Shown here: piece after piece, positions 7,501 through 15,230 of the stretch
How the letters are laid out: each line of letters opens with the position of its first letter
Position numbering within the stretch: position 1 is the stretch's first letter
Origin: Pseudomonas sp.
Lineage (GTDB): Bacteria > Pseudomonadota > Gammaproteobacteria > Pseudomonadales > Pseudomonadaceae
NCBI RefSeq assembly: GCF_017744435.1
Contig: NZ_JAGIBG010000016.1
Coordinates: 1-34,554 of the forward strand
Direction: 5' to 3'
DNA length: 34,554 nt
Notes under the pieces: model-generated
Told to the model about the DNA's origin: nothing
The model's database searches: none
Seen by the model: only the letters and a program-made list of their open reading frames with translations
Position numbers and translations under genes: made by a program

Positions 7501-7519
7501 AAGCGCCGTGATGGCGCTT
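7501..7519. terminator. Stem-loop after the PBP2 gene
   Basis: AAGCGCC and GGCGCTT pair over 7 bp around GTGAT, 43 bases after the PBP2 stop on the minus strand. No T-run follows, so termination is only possible, not assured. Confidence 0.35.
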
Positions 7520-7561
7520 CGAATTGTAGCAATATGAGACCGCAGTGTTTCCACCTGCGCC

Positions 7562-9454
7562 TCAGGTGTGCGGCACCGCCTTGGCCGCCGGCGTGCCGGC
7601 ATACTGAGGCTTCAGATGGCCCTGCTCATCGAGCAGGTAGGCATCCATGACTTCGCGCACCACCGGCCCGGCAACGCGGCCGCCGGCCTCGCCGTTCTCG
7701 ATCATCACCGCCACCACCATGCTTGGGTGGTCGGCCGGAGCGAAACCGACGAACAGGGCGTTGTCGCGGTGCCGCTCGAGGGTCTTGTTGCGGTTGTAGC
7801 GCTCACCCTGCTTGATCGCCACCACCTGCGCCGTGCCGCTCTTGCCGGCGATGCGGTATTGCGAGCCCGCCGCAGCGGCGCGGGCGATGCCGCGGGGGTC
7901 GTGCATGACCATCTGCATGCCGACGTTGACCTGGTCCCAGGCGTGCTTGTCGTGCAGCACGATGTCGGGCATCGGGTTGGGGTCGACCGGGGTTTCGCCA
8001 CCCACGGTCATGGCCAGGTGCGGGCGATGCCACACGCCCTTGCTGGCCAGCAGGCTGGTGGCCTGGGCCAGCTGCAGCGGGGTGACCTGCATGTAGCCCT
8101 GGCCGATGCCGAGGATCAGCGTCTCGCCCGGGAACCAGGCCTGGCGGCGGGTGGCACGCTTCCACGCCTGGGAAGGCATCAGCCCGGGCGCTTCCTCGAA
8201 CATGTCCAGCGAGACCTTCTGGCCCAGGCCGAACTCGGCCATGTAGTCGTGCAGGCGGTCGATGCCCAGCTTGTGCGCCAGGTCGTAGAAGTAGGTGTCG
8301 TTGGAGCGCATGATGGCGGTGTACATGTCCACCCAGCCGTCGCCGCTGTGGTTCCAGTTACGGTACTTGTGGTCGTAGTTGGGCAGCTCGTAGTAGCCCG
8401 GGTCGAACACCCGGCTGCCCGGGGTGATCACGCCGCTGTCGAGACCGGCGATGGCCACTTCCGGCTTGACCGTCGAGCCGGGTGCATACAGGCCGCGCAG
8501 CACGCGGTTGAACAGCGGCCGGTCGATCGAGTCACGCAGCGCGGCGTACTGCTTGAAGCTGATGCCCTTGACGAACAGGTTGGGGTCGAAGCTCGGGTTG
8601 CTGACCATCGCCAGCACGTCGCCGTTGGCCGGGTCGAGCACCACCACCGAGCCACGGCGGTCGCCCAGGGCCTTTTCGGCGGCCACCTGCAGGTGCGAGT
8701 CGATGCTGAGGACGATGTCCTTGCCGGGGATCGGGTCCTTGTGGTTGAGCACGCGCATCACCCGGCCCTGGGCGTTGGTTTCGACTTCTTCGTAGCCCAC
8801 GTGGCCGTGCAGCTGGGCTTCGTAGAAGTGCTCGATGCCGGTCTTGCCGATCGACTGGGTGCCACGGTACTCGGTGCTGTCGAGGGTCTTGGCTTCTTTT
8901 TCGTTGATGCGCCCGACGTAGCCGACCGAGTGGGCGAAGTGTTCGGCCAGCGGGTATTCGCGGATGAACTGCGGTTCGACGTCCAGGCCGGGCAGGCGGA
9001 ACTGGTTGACCGCGATCAGCGCAATCTGCTCTTCGGTCAGGCCGACCATCAGGGTCACTGGCTCGAACGGCTTGCGGCCGCGGCGCAGGTCCTTGTCGAA
9101 CTGCTTGCGGTCGTCTTCGCCGAGGCTGAGGATTTCCGCCAGGCTGTCGAGCACCTTGGCCGAGTCACCGGCGCGCTCGCGGGTCATGGTCAGGTCGAAG
9201 CTGGGCTTGTTGTCGGCCAGCACCACGCCGTTGCGGTCGTAGATCAGCCCGCGCTCGGGGGCGATGGGCAGGATATGCACGCGGTTGTTTTCCGAAACCG
9301 CGCTTTGCTGGTCGTGCTGCAGCACCTGCAGCACATAGAGCCGGCCCACAAGGACGGCGCACAGGCTGAACACCAGGGCGGCGCAGGCCAGGAGCCGGCG
9401 GTTGACCAGGTGTTTTTCCTTTTCGTGGTCCTTGAGGGGGATCGGTTGCGGCAT
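7562..9454 (-). CDS. mrdA: Penicillin-binding protein 2 (class B transpeptidase)
   Basis: The 630-residue product matches E. coli PBP2 in length (633). It has a short cytoplasmic start (LKDHEKEKHLVNRR), one membrane segment (LLACAALVFSLCAVLVGRLYVL), a PBP-dimer region with RGLIYDRNGVVLADN, and a transpeptidase domain with the nucleophile S327 in GSTVK, an SND motif in MRSNDTYFYD, and K538 in KSGTA. It cross-links peptidoglycan in the cell-elongation machinery, working with a RodA-type polymerase. Here it is not next to rodA, rlmH or rsfS; it lies between an AraC regulator and a nucleobase permease. It is therefore probably a second, separately placed PBP2 paralogue rather than the canonical gene. 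The start has only a weak ribosome site. Confidence 0.92.
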   Translation of the reverse strand: MPQPIPLKDHEKEKHLVNRRLLACAALVFSLCAVLVGRLYVLQVLQHDQQSAVSENNRVHILPIAPERGLIYDRNGVVLADNKPSFDLTMTRERAGDSAKVLDSLAEILSLGEDDRKQFDKDLRRGRKPFEPVTLMVGLTEEQIALIAVNQFRLPGLDVEPQFIREYPLAEHFAHSVGYVGRINEKEAKTLDSTEYRGTQSIGKTGIEHFYEAQLHGHVGYEEVETNAQGRVMRVLNHKDPIPGKDIVLSIDSHLQVAAEKALGDRRGSVVVLDPANGDVLAMVSNPSFDPNLFVKGISFKQYAALRDSIDRPLFNRVLRGLYAPGSTVKPEVAIAGLDSGVITPGSRVFDPGYYELPNYDHKYRNWNHSGDGWVDMYTAIMRSNDTYFYDLAHKLGIDRLHDYMAEFGLGQKVSLDMFEEAPGLMPSQAWKRATRRQAWFPGETLILGIGQGYMQVTPLQLAQATSLLASKGVWHRPHLAMTVGGETPVDPNPMPDIVLHDKHAWDQVNVGMQMVMHDPRGIARAAAAGSQYRIAGKSGTAQVVAIKQGERYNRNKTLERHRDNALFVGFAPADHPSMVVAVMIENGEAGGRVAGPVVREVMDAYLLDEQGHLKPQYAGTPAAKAVPHT

Positions 9455-9502
9455 GGGGGCTCTGTACAGTAGCGGATTCGGCAGGCGAGGGCTTCGCCCT
9501 CG

Positions 9503-9583
9503 TTCGCGGGCACGCCCGCTCCCACAGGTACTGCGCTGATCTTGGGCTTGCGCAGTACCTGTGGGAGCGGGCGTGCCCGCGAA
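9503..9583. repeat. REPIN with perfect 34-bp arms
   Basis: Arms 9503-9536 and 9550-9583 are exact reverse complements over 34 bases with a 13-base loop. The arms carry TTCGCGGGCACGCCCGC and TCCCACAGGTACTGCGC. This is the most perfect copy in the window and therefore possibly the most recently copied or best maintained. It lies in the 290-base gap upstream of PBP2; the rest of that gap holds a self-complementary GC run at 9596-9609 and no gene. Confidence 0.94.
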
Positions 9584-9707
9584 TGGGCCGCCCAGCGGCC
9601 CCGGGGCCGGCGATGCTACGCAACCCGGCCCTGCGCCTCAAGGCAAGCGCGACCCGCCCACAGCCCCGGATCGCGCATCCACCCCACCATCAGGGCGTTA
9701 ACGGCCA

Positions 9708-9727
9708 ACATGAAGATTTATTCATGT
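9708..9727 (-). terminator. Stem-loop after the nucleobase permease
   Basis: ACATGAA and TTCATGT pair over 7 bp around a 6-base loop, 18 bases after the permease stop on the minus strand. Only two Ts follow on that strand, so this is a weak terminator candidate. Confidence 0.35.
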
Positions 9728-9744
9728 GGTTTCAGGTTTGCCGG

Positions 9745-11262
9745 TCAGTGCGCGTGCTCGGCCTGTTTCCTGGCCGCTGCCGGGGCATGCCCGTGGGCCT
9801 GATCCACTTCGATGATCGGCACTTCCTTGCCGTCACAGTCGAACAGCTTGCCATCGCGGAAGAAGTCGCCTTCGTTGAGCCAGGCCACGTCGTGGTAGCG
9901 CAGGGTCCGCTCGCTGGCGGCGACGAACACCGACTGCTGGTCGGAGTTGCCGGCGCGCAGGTGGTTGAACAGCAGGTTGAGCAGGATCGCCATGATTGCC
10001 GACGAGCTGATGCCGGAGTGGAAGATGGTCTCGAACCAGCTCGGGAAGTGGTGGTAGAAGCCCGGTGCGGCGATCGGGATCATGCCGAAGCCGATCGAGG
10101 TGGCGACGATGATCAGGTTCATGTTGTTGCGGTAGTCCACCTGGGCCAGGGTACGGATGCCGCTGGCCGCGACGGTGCCGAACAGCACCACCCCGGCGCC
10201 GCCGAGCACGGCGGTCGGCACGGCGGCCACCAGCCGGCCCATCACCGGCAACAGGCCGAGGGTGACCAGGATCAAACCGGCGCTGGCGACTACATAGCGG
10301 CTCTTGACCCCGGTCACCGCCACCAGGCCGACGTTCTGCGCGAAGGCGCTCTGGGTGAACGAGCCGAACAGTGGCGCCAGGGCGCTGGAGATCATGTCGG
10401 CGCGCAGGCCGTTGCCCAGGCGCCGGGCATTGACGTCGGTGCCGATGATCTCGCCCACGGCGAGGATGTCCGCCGAGGTTTCGACCATGGTCACCATGAT
10501 GACGATCAGCATCGACAGGATCGCCGCCAGCTGGAACTCGGGGGTGAAGTGCAGCACCTCGGGCAGCGCCACCGCAGGGCCGTCCAGCGCCAGGGAGAAA
10601 TCCGCCATGCCGAACGCCATGGCCACCAGGGTACCGATGACCATCGCCAGCAGGATCGACAGGCGCGACAGGCTGGCGCTGCCCAGCTTGCTCAGCAACA
10701 GCACGCAGGCCAGGGTGAACGCGGCCAGGCTGATATTGGCGGTGCTGCCGAAGTCGGCCGCCTGGCTGTTGCCGCCCATGGCCCAGCGTGCCGCCACCGG
10801 CATCAGGGTCAGGCCGATGGTGGTGATGACGATACCGGTCACCAGTGGCGGGAAGAACTGGATGATGCGCGAGAACAGCGGGGTGATCAGCAGGCCGATC
10901 AACGACGACACGATCACCGCGCCGAACACCACCTGCAGGCCGTTGGTGCCGTCATTGCCGATGATCGCAACCATGGTCGCCACGCTGGCGAACGACACCC
11001 CCTGGACCAGCGGCAGGCGGCAGCCGAAGAACGGGATGCCGAGGGTCTGCAGCAAGGTCGCCAGGCCCCCGGCGAACAATGAGGCTGCGATCAGCATGCC
11101 GACATCGGCTGGCGACAGGCCGGCAGCCTGGCCAATGATCAACGGCACGGCGATCATGCCGCCATACATGGTCAGCACATGCTGCAGGCCGTAAGCGAAG
11201 TTGGCGCCAATGCCGAGGTTCTCGTCTTCAGGACGAGGACGAGGTGTAGCGGGAGAAGTCAT
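9745..11262 (-). CDS. NCS2-family nucleobase (purine/uracil) permease
   Basis: The 505-residue product is an integral membrane protein with many hydrophobic segments and the NCS2 hallmarks: GLQHVLTMYGGMIAVPLIIG at the start, QGVSFASVATM, ADILAVGEIIG, and the motif QNVGLVAVTGVKSR. NCS2 carriers take up xanthine, uric acid, guanine or uracil with protons or sodium. The next gene upstream on the same strand encodes an 8-oxoguanine deaminase-like enzyme, so a purine base is the likely cargo. The C-terminal tail is hydrophilic and histidine-rich (HGHAPAAARKQAEHAH). The exact substrate cannot be read from the sequence. Confidence 0.93.
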   Translation of the reverse strand: MTSPATPRPRPEDENLGIGANFAYGLQHVLTMYGGMIAVPLIIGQAAGLSPADVGMLIAASLFAGGLATLLQTLGIPFFGCRLPLVQGVSFASVATMVAIIGNDGTNGLQVVFGAVIVSSLIGLLITPLFSRIIQFFPPLVTGIVITTIGLTLMPVAARWAMGGNSQAADFGSTANISLAAFTLACVLLLSKLGSASLSRLSILLAMVIGTLVAMAFGMADFSLALDGPAVALPEVLHFTPEFQLAAILSMLIVIMVTMVETSADILAVGEIIGTDVNARRLGNGLRADMISSALAPLFGSFTQSAFAQNVGLVAVTGVKSRYVVASAGLILVTLGLLPVMGRLVAAVPTAVLGGAGVVLFGTVAASGIRTLAQVDYRNNMNLIIVATSIGFGMIPIAAPGFYHHFPSWFETIFHSGISSSAIMAILLNLLFNHLRAGNSDQQSVFVAASERTLRYHDVAWLNEGDFFRDGKLFDCDGKEVPIIEVDQAHGHAPAAARKQAEHAH

Positions 11263-11360
11263 GGTGAGTAGCTCGCTTTTGTTTTTGTTACGCGTCTAAC
11301 TGCACGGATTCAGTCGCATTTCGGTAGATCGGGTGTTACAGGGGCGCAGCCGGGCGCGCC

Positions 11361-11376
11361 GCGCTCTTGCGAGCGC
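11361..11376 (-). terminator. Short GC hairpin after the deaminase gene
   Basis: GCGCTC and GAGCGC pair over 6 bp around TTGC, 20 bases after the deaminase stop on the minus strand. There is no T-run. This is a weak candidate in the 134-base gap before the permease. Confidence 0.3.
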
Positions 11377-11396
11377 AGCGGCCGTGGTGGTTCAGG

Positions 11397-12776
11397 CTAT
11401 TCGCCGCTGACGAGCTGGTAGGCCAGCTGGTTGTGACGCTCCAGCACGCGGGGCAGGTCGATGGTGGTGATGCGGCCATCCTGCACCACCACACGACCAT
11501 TGATCACGCTGGTATCGACGTGGGTCGGGGTGCAGAACACCAGGGCCGCCAGTGGGTCATGCAGGGCGCCGGCATAGGCCACATGGCCCAGGTCGAAGGC
11601 GACGAAGTCGGCGATCATGCCCGGCGCCAGGGCGCCGATGTCGTTGCGGTTGAGCACCTTGGCGCCGCCCAGGGTGGCGATTTCCAGGGCTTCGCGGGCG
11701 GTCATCGCGTCCGGGCCAAAGCCCACGCGTTGCAGCAGCAGGGCCTGGCGCGCTTCGCCGATCATGCTGGCGCCGTCGTTGGAGGCCGAGCCATCGACAC
11801 CCAGGCCCACTGGTACACCGTGGTCGCGCATCTTGCGGATCGGCGCGATGCCCGAGGCCAGGCGCATGTTCGAGCAAGGGCAGTGGGCGACGCCGGTGCC
11901 GGTGCGGGCGAACAGCTCGATACCGTGCTGGTCGAGCTGCACGCAGTGGGCGTGCCACACATCGTGGCCGACCCAGCCGAGGTCTTCGGCGTATTCGGCC
12001 GGAGTCATGCCGAACTTCTCGCGGCTGTAGGCGATGTCGTTGACGTTCTCGGCCAGGTGGGTGTGCAGCGACACGCCGTAGTTGCGCGCCAGCACCGCGG
12101 CTTCGCGCATCAGGTCACGGCTGACCGAGAACGGCGAGCAGGGCGCCACCACCACGCGCAGCATCGAACCATGGCTGGCGTCGTGGTAGTCCTCGATCAG
12201 GCGCTGCGATTCCTTGAGGATGTCGCTTTCCTTCTCCACCACCGAGTCAGGCGGCAGGCCACCCTGGCTGCGGCCCACGCTCATGCTGCCGCGGGCGGCA
12301 TGGAAGCGCATGCCGATCTCGCCGGCAGCATGGATGCTGTCGTCGAGCTTGCAGCCGTTGGGGTAGATGTACAGGTGGTCGCTGGAGGTGGTGCAGCCCG
12401 ACAGGATCAGCTCGGCCATGGCCGTCTGGGTCGAAACCGAGATCATTTCCGGGGTCAGCCGCGCCCAGATCGGGTAAAGGTTGGTCAGCCAGTTGAACAG
12501 CTCACCGTCCTGGGCCGCCGGCACCACGCGGGTGAGGCTCTGGTACATGTGGTGGTGGGTGTTGACCAGGCCCGGGATGACCACCTTGCCGGCCATGTCC
12601 AGGACCACGTCGGCGTGCTGCGGCAGCGTTTCGCTGGGGCCGACCTGCTTGATCACATTGTCTTCGATGTACAGGCCGCCGCCTCTGATCTCGCGGCGTT
12701 CGCCGTCCATGGTGACCAACAGTGCGGCGTTCTTGACCAGGAGGGTCTTGGGGGTGTGTTGCAGGGAAGCTTGCAT
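11397..12776 (-). CDS. Amidohydrolase, 8-oxoguanine deaminase-like
   Basis: The 459-residue protein belongs to the cytosine/guanine deaminase branch of the amidohydrolases. Metal and catalytic motifs are visible: NTHHHMYQ (the HxH pair), HTHLAEN, WHAHCVQLD, and GVDGSASND with the catalytic aspartate. The sequence around RGSMSVGRSQGGLPPDSVVEKE-type residues resembles P. aeruginosa PA0142, a characterised 8-oxoguanine deaminase (8-oxoguanine to uric acid plus ammonia). It lies 134 bases upstream of the NCS2 permease on the same strand, which supports a purine-salvage or purine-breakdown role. Alternative: a deaminase for isocytosine, a hydroxylated purine or a triazine-like base. The family is certain; the precise substrate is less so. 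Confidence 0.85.
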   Translation of the reverse strand: MQASLQHTPKTLLVKNAALLVTMDGERREIRGGGLYIEDNVIKQVGPSETLPQHADVVLDMAGKVVIPGLVNTHHHMYQSLTRVVPAAQDGELFNWLTNLYPIWARLTPEMISVSTQTAMAELILSGCTTSSDHLYIYPNGCKLDDSIHAAGEIGMRFHAARGSMSVGRSQGGLPPDSVVEKESDILKESQRLIEDYHDASHGSMLRVVVAPCSPFSVSRDLMREAAVLARNYGVSLHTHLAENVNDIAYSREKFGMTPAEYAEDLGWVGHDVWHAHCVQLDQHGIELFARTGTGVAHCPCSNMRLASGIAPIRKMRDHGVPVGLGVDGSASNDGASMIGEARQALLLQRVGFGPDAMTAREALEIATLGGAKVLNRNDIGALAPGMIADFVAFDLGHVAYAGALHDPLAALVFCTPTHVDTSVINGRVVVQDGRITTIDLPRVLERHNQLAYQLVSGE

Positions 12777-12865
12777 GGCTCATGCCTGGCGCAATACGCA
12801 GCGACGTTGGCCGGTGTCGTAGGCGCACAGCCATGCATGTAAGCAAAGTTTGAAATTTTTGTATA

Positions 12866-12894
12866 CAGAAAAATGCCGGGGCCCGCAGGCCCCG
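12866..12894 (-). terminator. Rho-independent terminator for nhaA
   Basis: CGGGGCC and GGCCCCG (12877-12883 and 12888-12894) form a 7-bp stem with loop CGCA, and five As at 12869-12873 on + give a TTTTT run for minus-strand transcripts. It lies 8 bases beyond the nhaA stop. Confidence 0.75.
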
Positions 12895-12901
12895 ACTGGC
12901 T

Positions 12902-14260
12902 TCAACCCGCTTGCACGGGCGCCTTGCTGGCGCCCTTGCGCAGGCCGGTGACGCCCCAGGCCAGGCCCAGCACAGCAGCGATCACCGAGCCCGACAGCAC
13001 GCCCAGCTTGGCCGCGCCCAGCGAAGCCGGGTCGCTGTAGGCCAGGTTCGCAATGAAGATCGACATGGTGAAGCCGATGCCGGCCAGCAGGCCGATCAGG
13101 GTGATGCCGCGCCAGTTGACCTGGGCCGGCAGGCTGCACCAGCCCAGGCGCACCATCAGCCAGCTGACGCCGATGATGCCCAGCGGCTTGCCAGCCACCA
13201 GCGCCACGGCCACCGCCATCATCACCCAGTGCGGCGCCTCGGCGGACAGGTCGATGCCGGACAGGCCCACACCGGCGTTGGCCAGGGCGAACAGCGGCAT
13301 GATCGCGTACGCCACCCAAGGGTGCAGGGCGCCGCCCACACGGGTCACCGGTGGTACCAGTTCACGCTGGGCCAGACGCAGGCGCTTGAGCGGGGCGCTC
13401 AGGTCGCCGGTGTCCTGCTCGGGGGCCTTGGCGCGGCCGAGCAGGTCGTTGGTGAAGCGCGAGACCGCATCCAGCGGGCGCTCGCCCAACGGCATGGCGG
13501 CAACCGGGGTCATCAGGCCGAGGATCACGCCGGCCAGGGTCGGGTGAGCACCGGTCATCAGCATGCCGACCCAGGTGATGGCGCCGGGGATGACATAGGC
13601 CCAGGCCGAGCCGACGCCGATCTTCTGCAGCCCGACCACCAGCAGCAGGCCGATGGCGGCCACGCCGAAGCCGCTGTAGTCGAGGCCACCGGAATAGAAG
13701 ATGGCGATGATCAGCACGGCGATGATGTCATCGATGATCGCCAGCGCCAGCAGGAACACGCGGATGTTGGACGGGATCGACTTGCCCAGCAGGGCCAGCA
13801 CGCCAACCGCGAAGGCGATGTCGGTCGCGGTCGGCACGGCCCAGCCTTGCTGCTCGGCCGGCGCATGGCCGAAGGCCAGGTAGATCAGCGCAGGGACGGC
13901 GACGCCGCCCACTGCGGCGGCCATGGGCAGCGTGGCCTGGCGCAGGCTGGACAGGGCCCCTTCGTGGATTTCGCGACGGATCTCCATGCCCACCACCAGG
14001 AAGAAAATGGTCATCAGGCCATCGTTGATCCAGAAGTGCAGGGATTGCGAGTAGCTCAGCGAACCGATGCCGAAGCTGATCGGCGTGTGCCAGAGGGCGT
14101 CATAACTGGCGGCGGCCGGGGAGTTGGCCCAGATCAGGGCGGCAACGGCGGTGATCAGCAGGACGATGCCGCTGACCGCTTCGATGTGCAGGAAACGCTC
14201 GAAATTGGCGAAGGCGCGTTGGGCCAGCAGTTGGGCACGCGTCAATTTGGTTTTTTGCAT
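12902..14260 (-). CDS. nhaA: Na+/H+ antiporter NhaA
   Basis: The 452-residue product is an inner-membrane antiporter that exchanges sodium or lithium for protons. NhaA-specific signatures are clear: [39 protein letters not shown] (equivalent of Asp133) and [13 protein letters not shown] (the Asp163-Asp164 pair), plus [11 protein letters not shown] and [11 protein letters not shown] near the end. It is longer than E. coli NhaA (388), chiefly because of a hydrophilic loop after [13 protein letters not shown]. The ATG at 14260 ([10 protein letters not shown]) is preferred over the in-frame ATG at 14317, whose extra 19 residues are proline-rich and atypical; GGGAG lies upstream of 14260. It is a single-gene unit with its own terminator. 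Confidence 0.94.
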   Translation of the reverse strand: MQKTKLTRAQLLAQRAFANFERFLHIEAVSGIVLLITAVAALIWANSPAAASYDALWHTPISFGIGSLSYSQSLHFWINDGLMTIFFLVVGMEIRREIHEGALSSLRQATLPMAAAVGGVAVPALIYLAFGHAPAEQQGWAVPTATDIAFAVGVLALLGKSIPSNIRVFLLALAIIDDIIAVLIIAIFYSGGLDYSGFGVAAIGLLLVVGLQKIGVGSAWAYVIPGAITWVGMLMTGAHPTLAGVILGLMTPVAAMPLGERPLDAVSRFTNDLLGRAKAPEQDTGDLSAPLKRLRLAQRELVPPVTRVGGALHPWVAYAIMPLFALANAGVGLSGIDLSAEAPHWVMMAVAVALVAGKPLGIIGVSWLMVRLGWCSLPAQVNWRGITLIGLLAGIGFTMSIFIANLAYSDPASLGAAKLGVLSGSVIAAVLGLAWGVTGLRKGASKAPVQAG

Positions 14261-14380
14261 AGGCGCAAGAACTCCCGCTGGCGGCCCGACCGGCGTTGTT
14301 CGATTAACCTGCTTCACTGCACGTTGCAGCTAGCACCCGGGGGGAAGTCTACCGGGTGGAAGCGTGGAGGCCAAGCGATA

Positions 14381-14396
14381 CCGCCAGGGTTGGCGG
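14381..14396 (-). terminator. Stem-loop just after the DUF6708-like gene
   Basis: CCGCCA and TGGCGG pair over 6 bp around GGGT, beginning 4 bases after the stop of the minus-strand partner gene. No T-run follows, so termination is uncertain. Confidence 0.33.
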
Positions 14397-14399
14397 GTT

Positions 14400-15230
14400 T
14401 CATGGTTGCTCGGCTTGAATGGGGGCGGTGCGGGATTCCAGGTCCATTTCGGCGGGCCAATTGACCTCGGGGCCGAGGCGGTTGAACGGGTTACGAAAAA
14501 CTATTTTTCCTTCAGTGTTCGGACTCGGGTTTTCATCTTTGTTATTGGAAGGGTGGAGGAAGTCGGGAATCGCTTCGGGACCTTGTTGCATGAACAGCCT
14601 GACGATGGCCCAGTATTGCTCGCCTTCCTCTATGTCGTCGTAAAAAAACACGCGGTCGATTATTTCGTTGGTGCCTGGTTTGCAAATCGAGATCTTGACT
14701 TCTTCCTTGAGCCCACCGTTACCCATGGGAGCATAAATGCGGTAAGCCTCGAGGGTGAGGTCATGCCAGTCGTAAGCCACGGGTATCACGCCCCAGTTTT
14801 TTTTGCCGAATGGTTTCAGAAAGTTGAATCTGTACTGGTAAAAATAGACCTTGCGGCGATGCCTGTTGAAACGGATGGGTTCATCTTGAGGGAAGCCGAA
14901 TTCCATTCGAATATATGGGGTGATAAAGCACGCCATGATGAGGTAAATGAGCATGAAAAAAGAAAGCTGTTTCAATTCGGTTAAGTTTGGTTCCGGAGGG
15001 AAATAGTAGAGTGACTGTATTGTTCCGGTTAGCGCGACAGCTGATATCAATATGCTTCCAATAATCCAGTAGCCTCTGGCTTTCAAGGTCGTTCGAGATA
15101 GTTCGATATAGTTCTCGTTCATGTCGCTTACAGGTTTAAGTAGGTTTTTTACTTCTAAGTCTAGGGCTACTTTGATTTGAGGGGAGGGTAGATCGTATTT
15201 CCAACCGATACCTCGGCTAGGAGTTTCCAT
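14400..15230 (-). CDS. DUF6708-like membrane protein, probable T6SS immunity protein
   Basis: The product is 276 residues with two hydrophobic segments, about residues 53-75 (GYWIIGSILISAVALTG) and 88-106 (QLSFFMLIYLIMACFI), followed by a soluble C-terminal part with RFNRHRRKVYFYQYRF and VAYDWHDLTLEAYR. That pattern fits the DUF6708 family as I recall it, which is commonly found beside T6SS effectors. The start codon overlaps the effector stop by one base (TAATG on the minus strand), implying coupled translation. A two-helix inner-membrane protein is what one expects to protect against a pore-forming toxin such as VasX. The gene is AT-rich against its surroundings (24 G/C in the 60 bases at 14941-15000). 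Immunity is inferred; an accessory or chaperone role is the alternative. Confidence 0.7.
   Translation of the reverse strand: METPSRGIGWKYDLPSPQIKVALDLEVKNLLKPVSDMNENYIELSRTTLKARGYWIIGSILISAVALTGTIQSLYYFPPEPNLTELKQLSFFMLIYLIMACFITPYIRMEFGFPQDEPIRFNRHRRKVYFYQYRFNFLKPFGKKNWGVIPVAYDWHDLTLEAYRIYAPMGNGGLKEEVKISICKPGTNEIIDRVFFYDDIEEGEQYWAIVRLFMQQGPEAIPDFLHPSNNKDENPSPNTEGKIVFRNPFNRLGPEVNWPAEMDLESRTAPIQAEQP

Noticed and set aside
12860..12866. GTATAC palindrome near the nhaA terminator
   Set aside because: A six-base palindrome is expected by chance, and it adjoins the terminator rather than a promoter.
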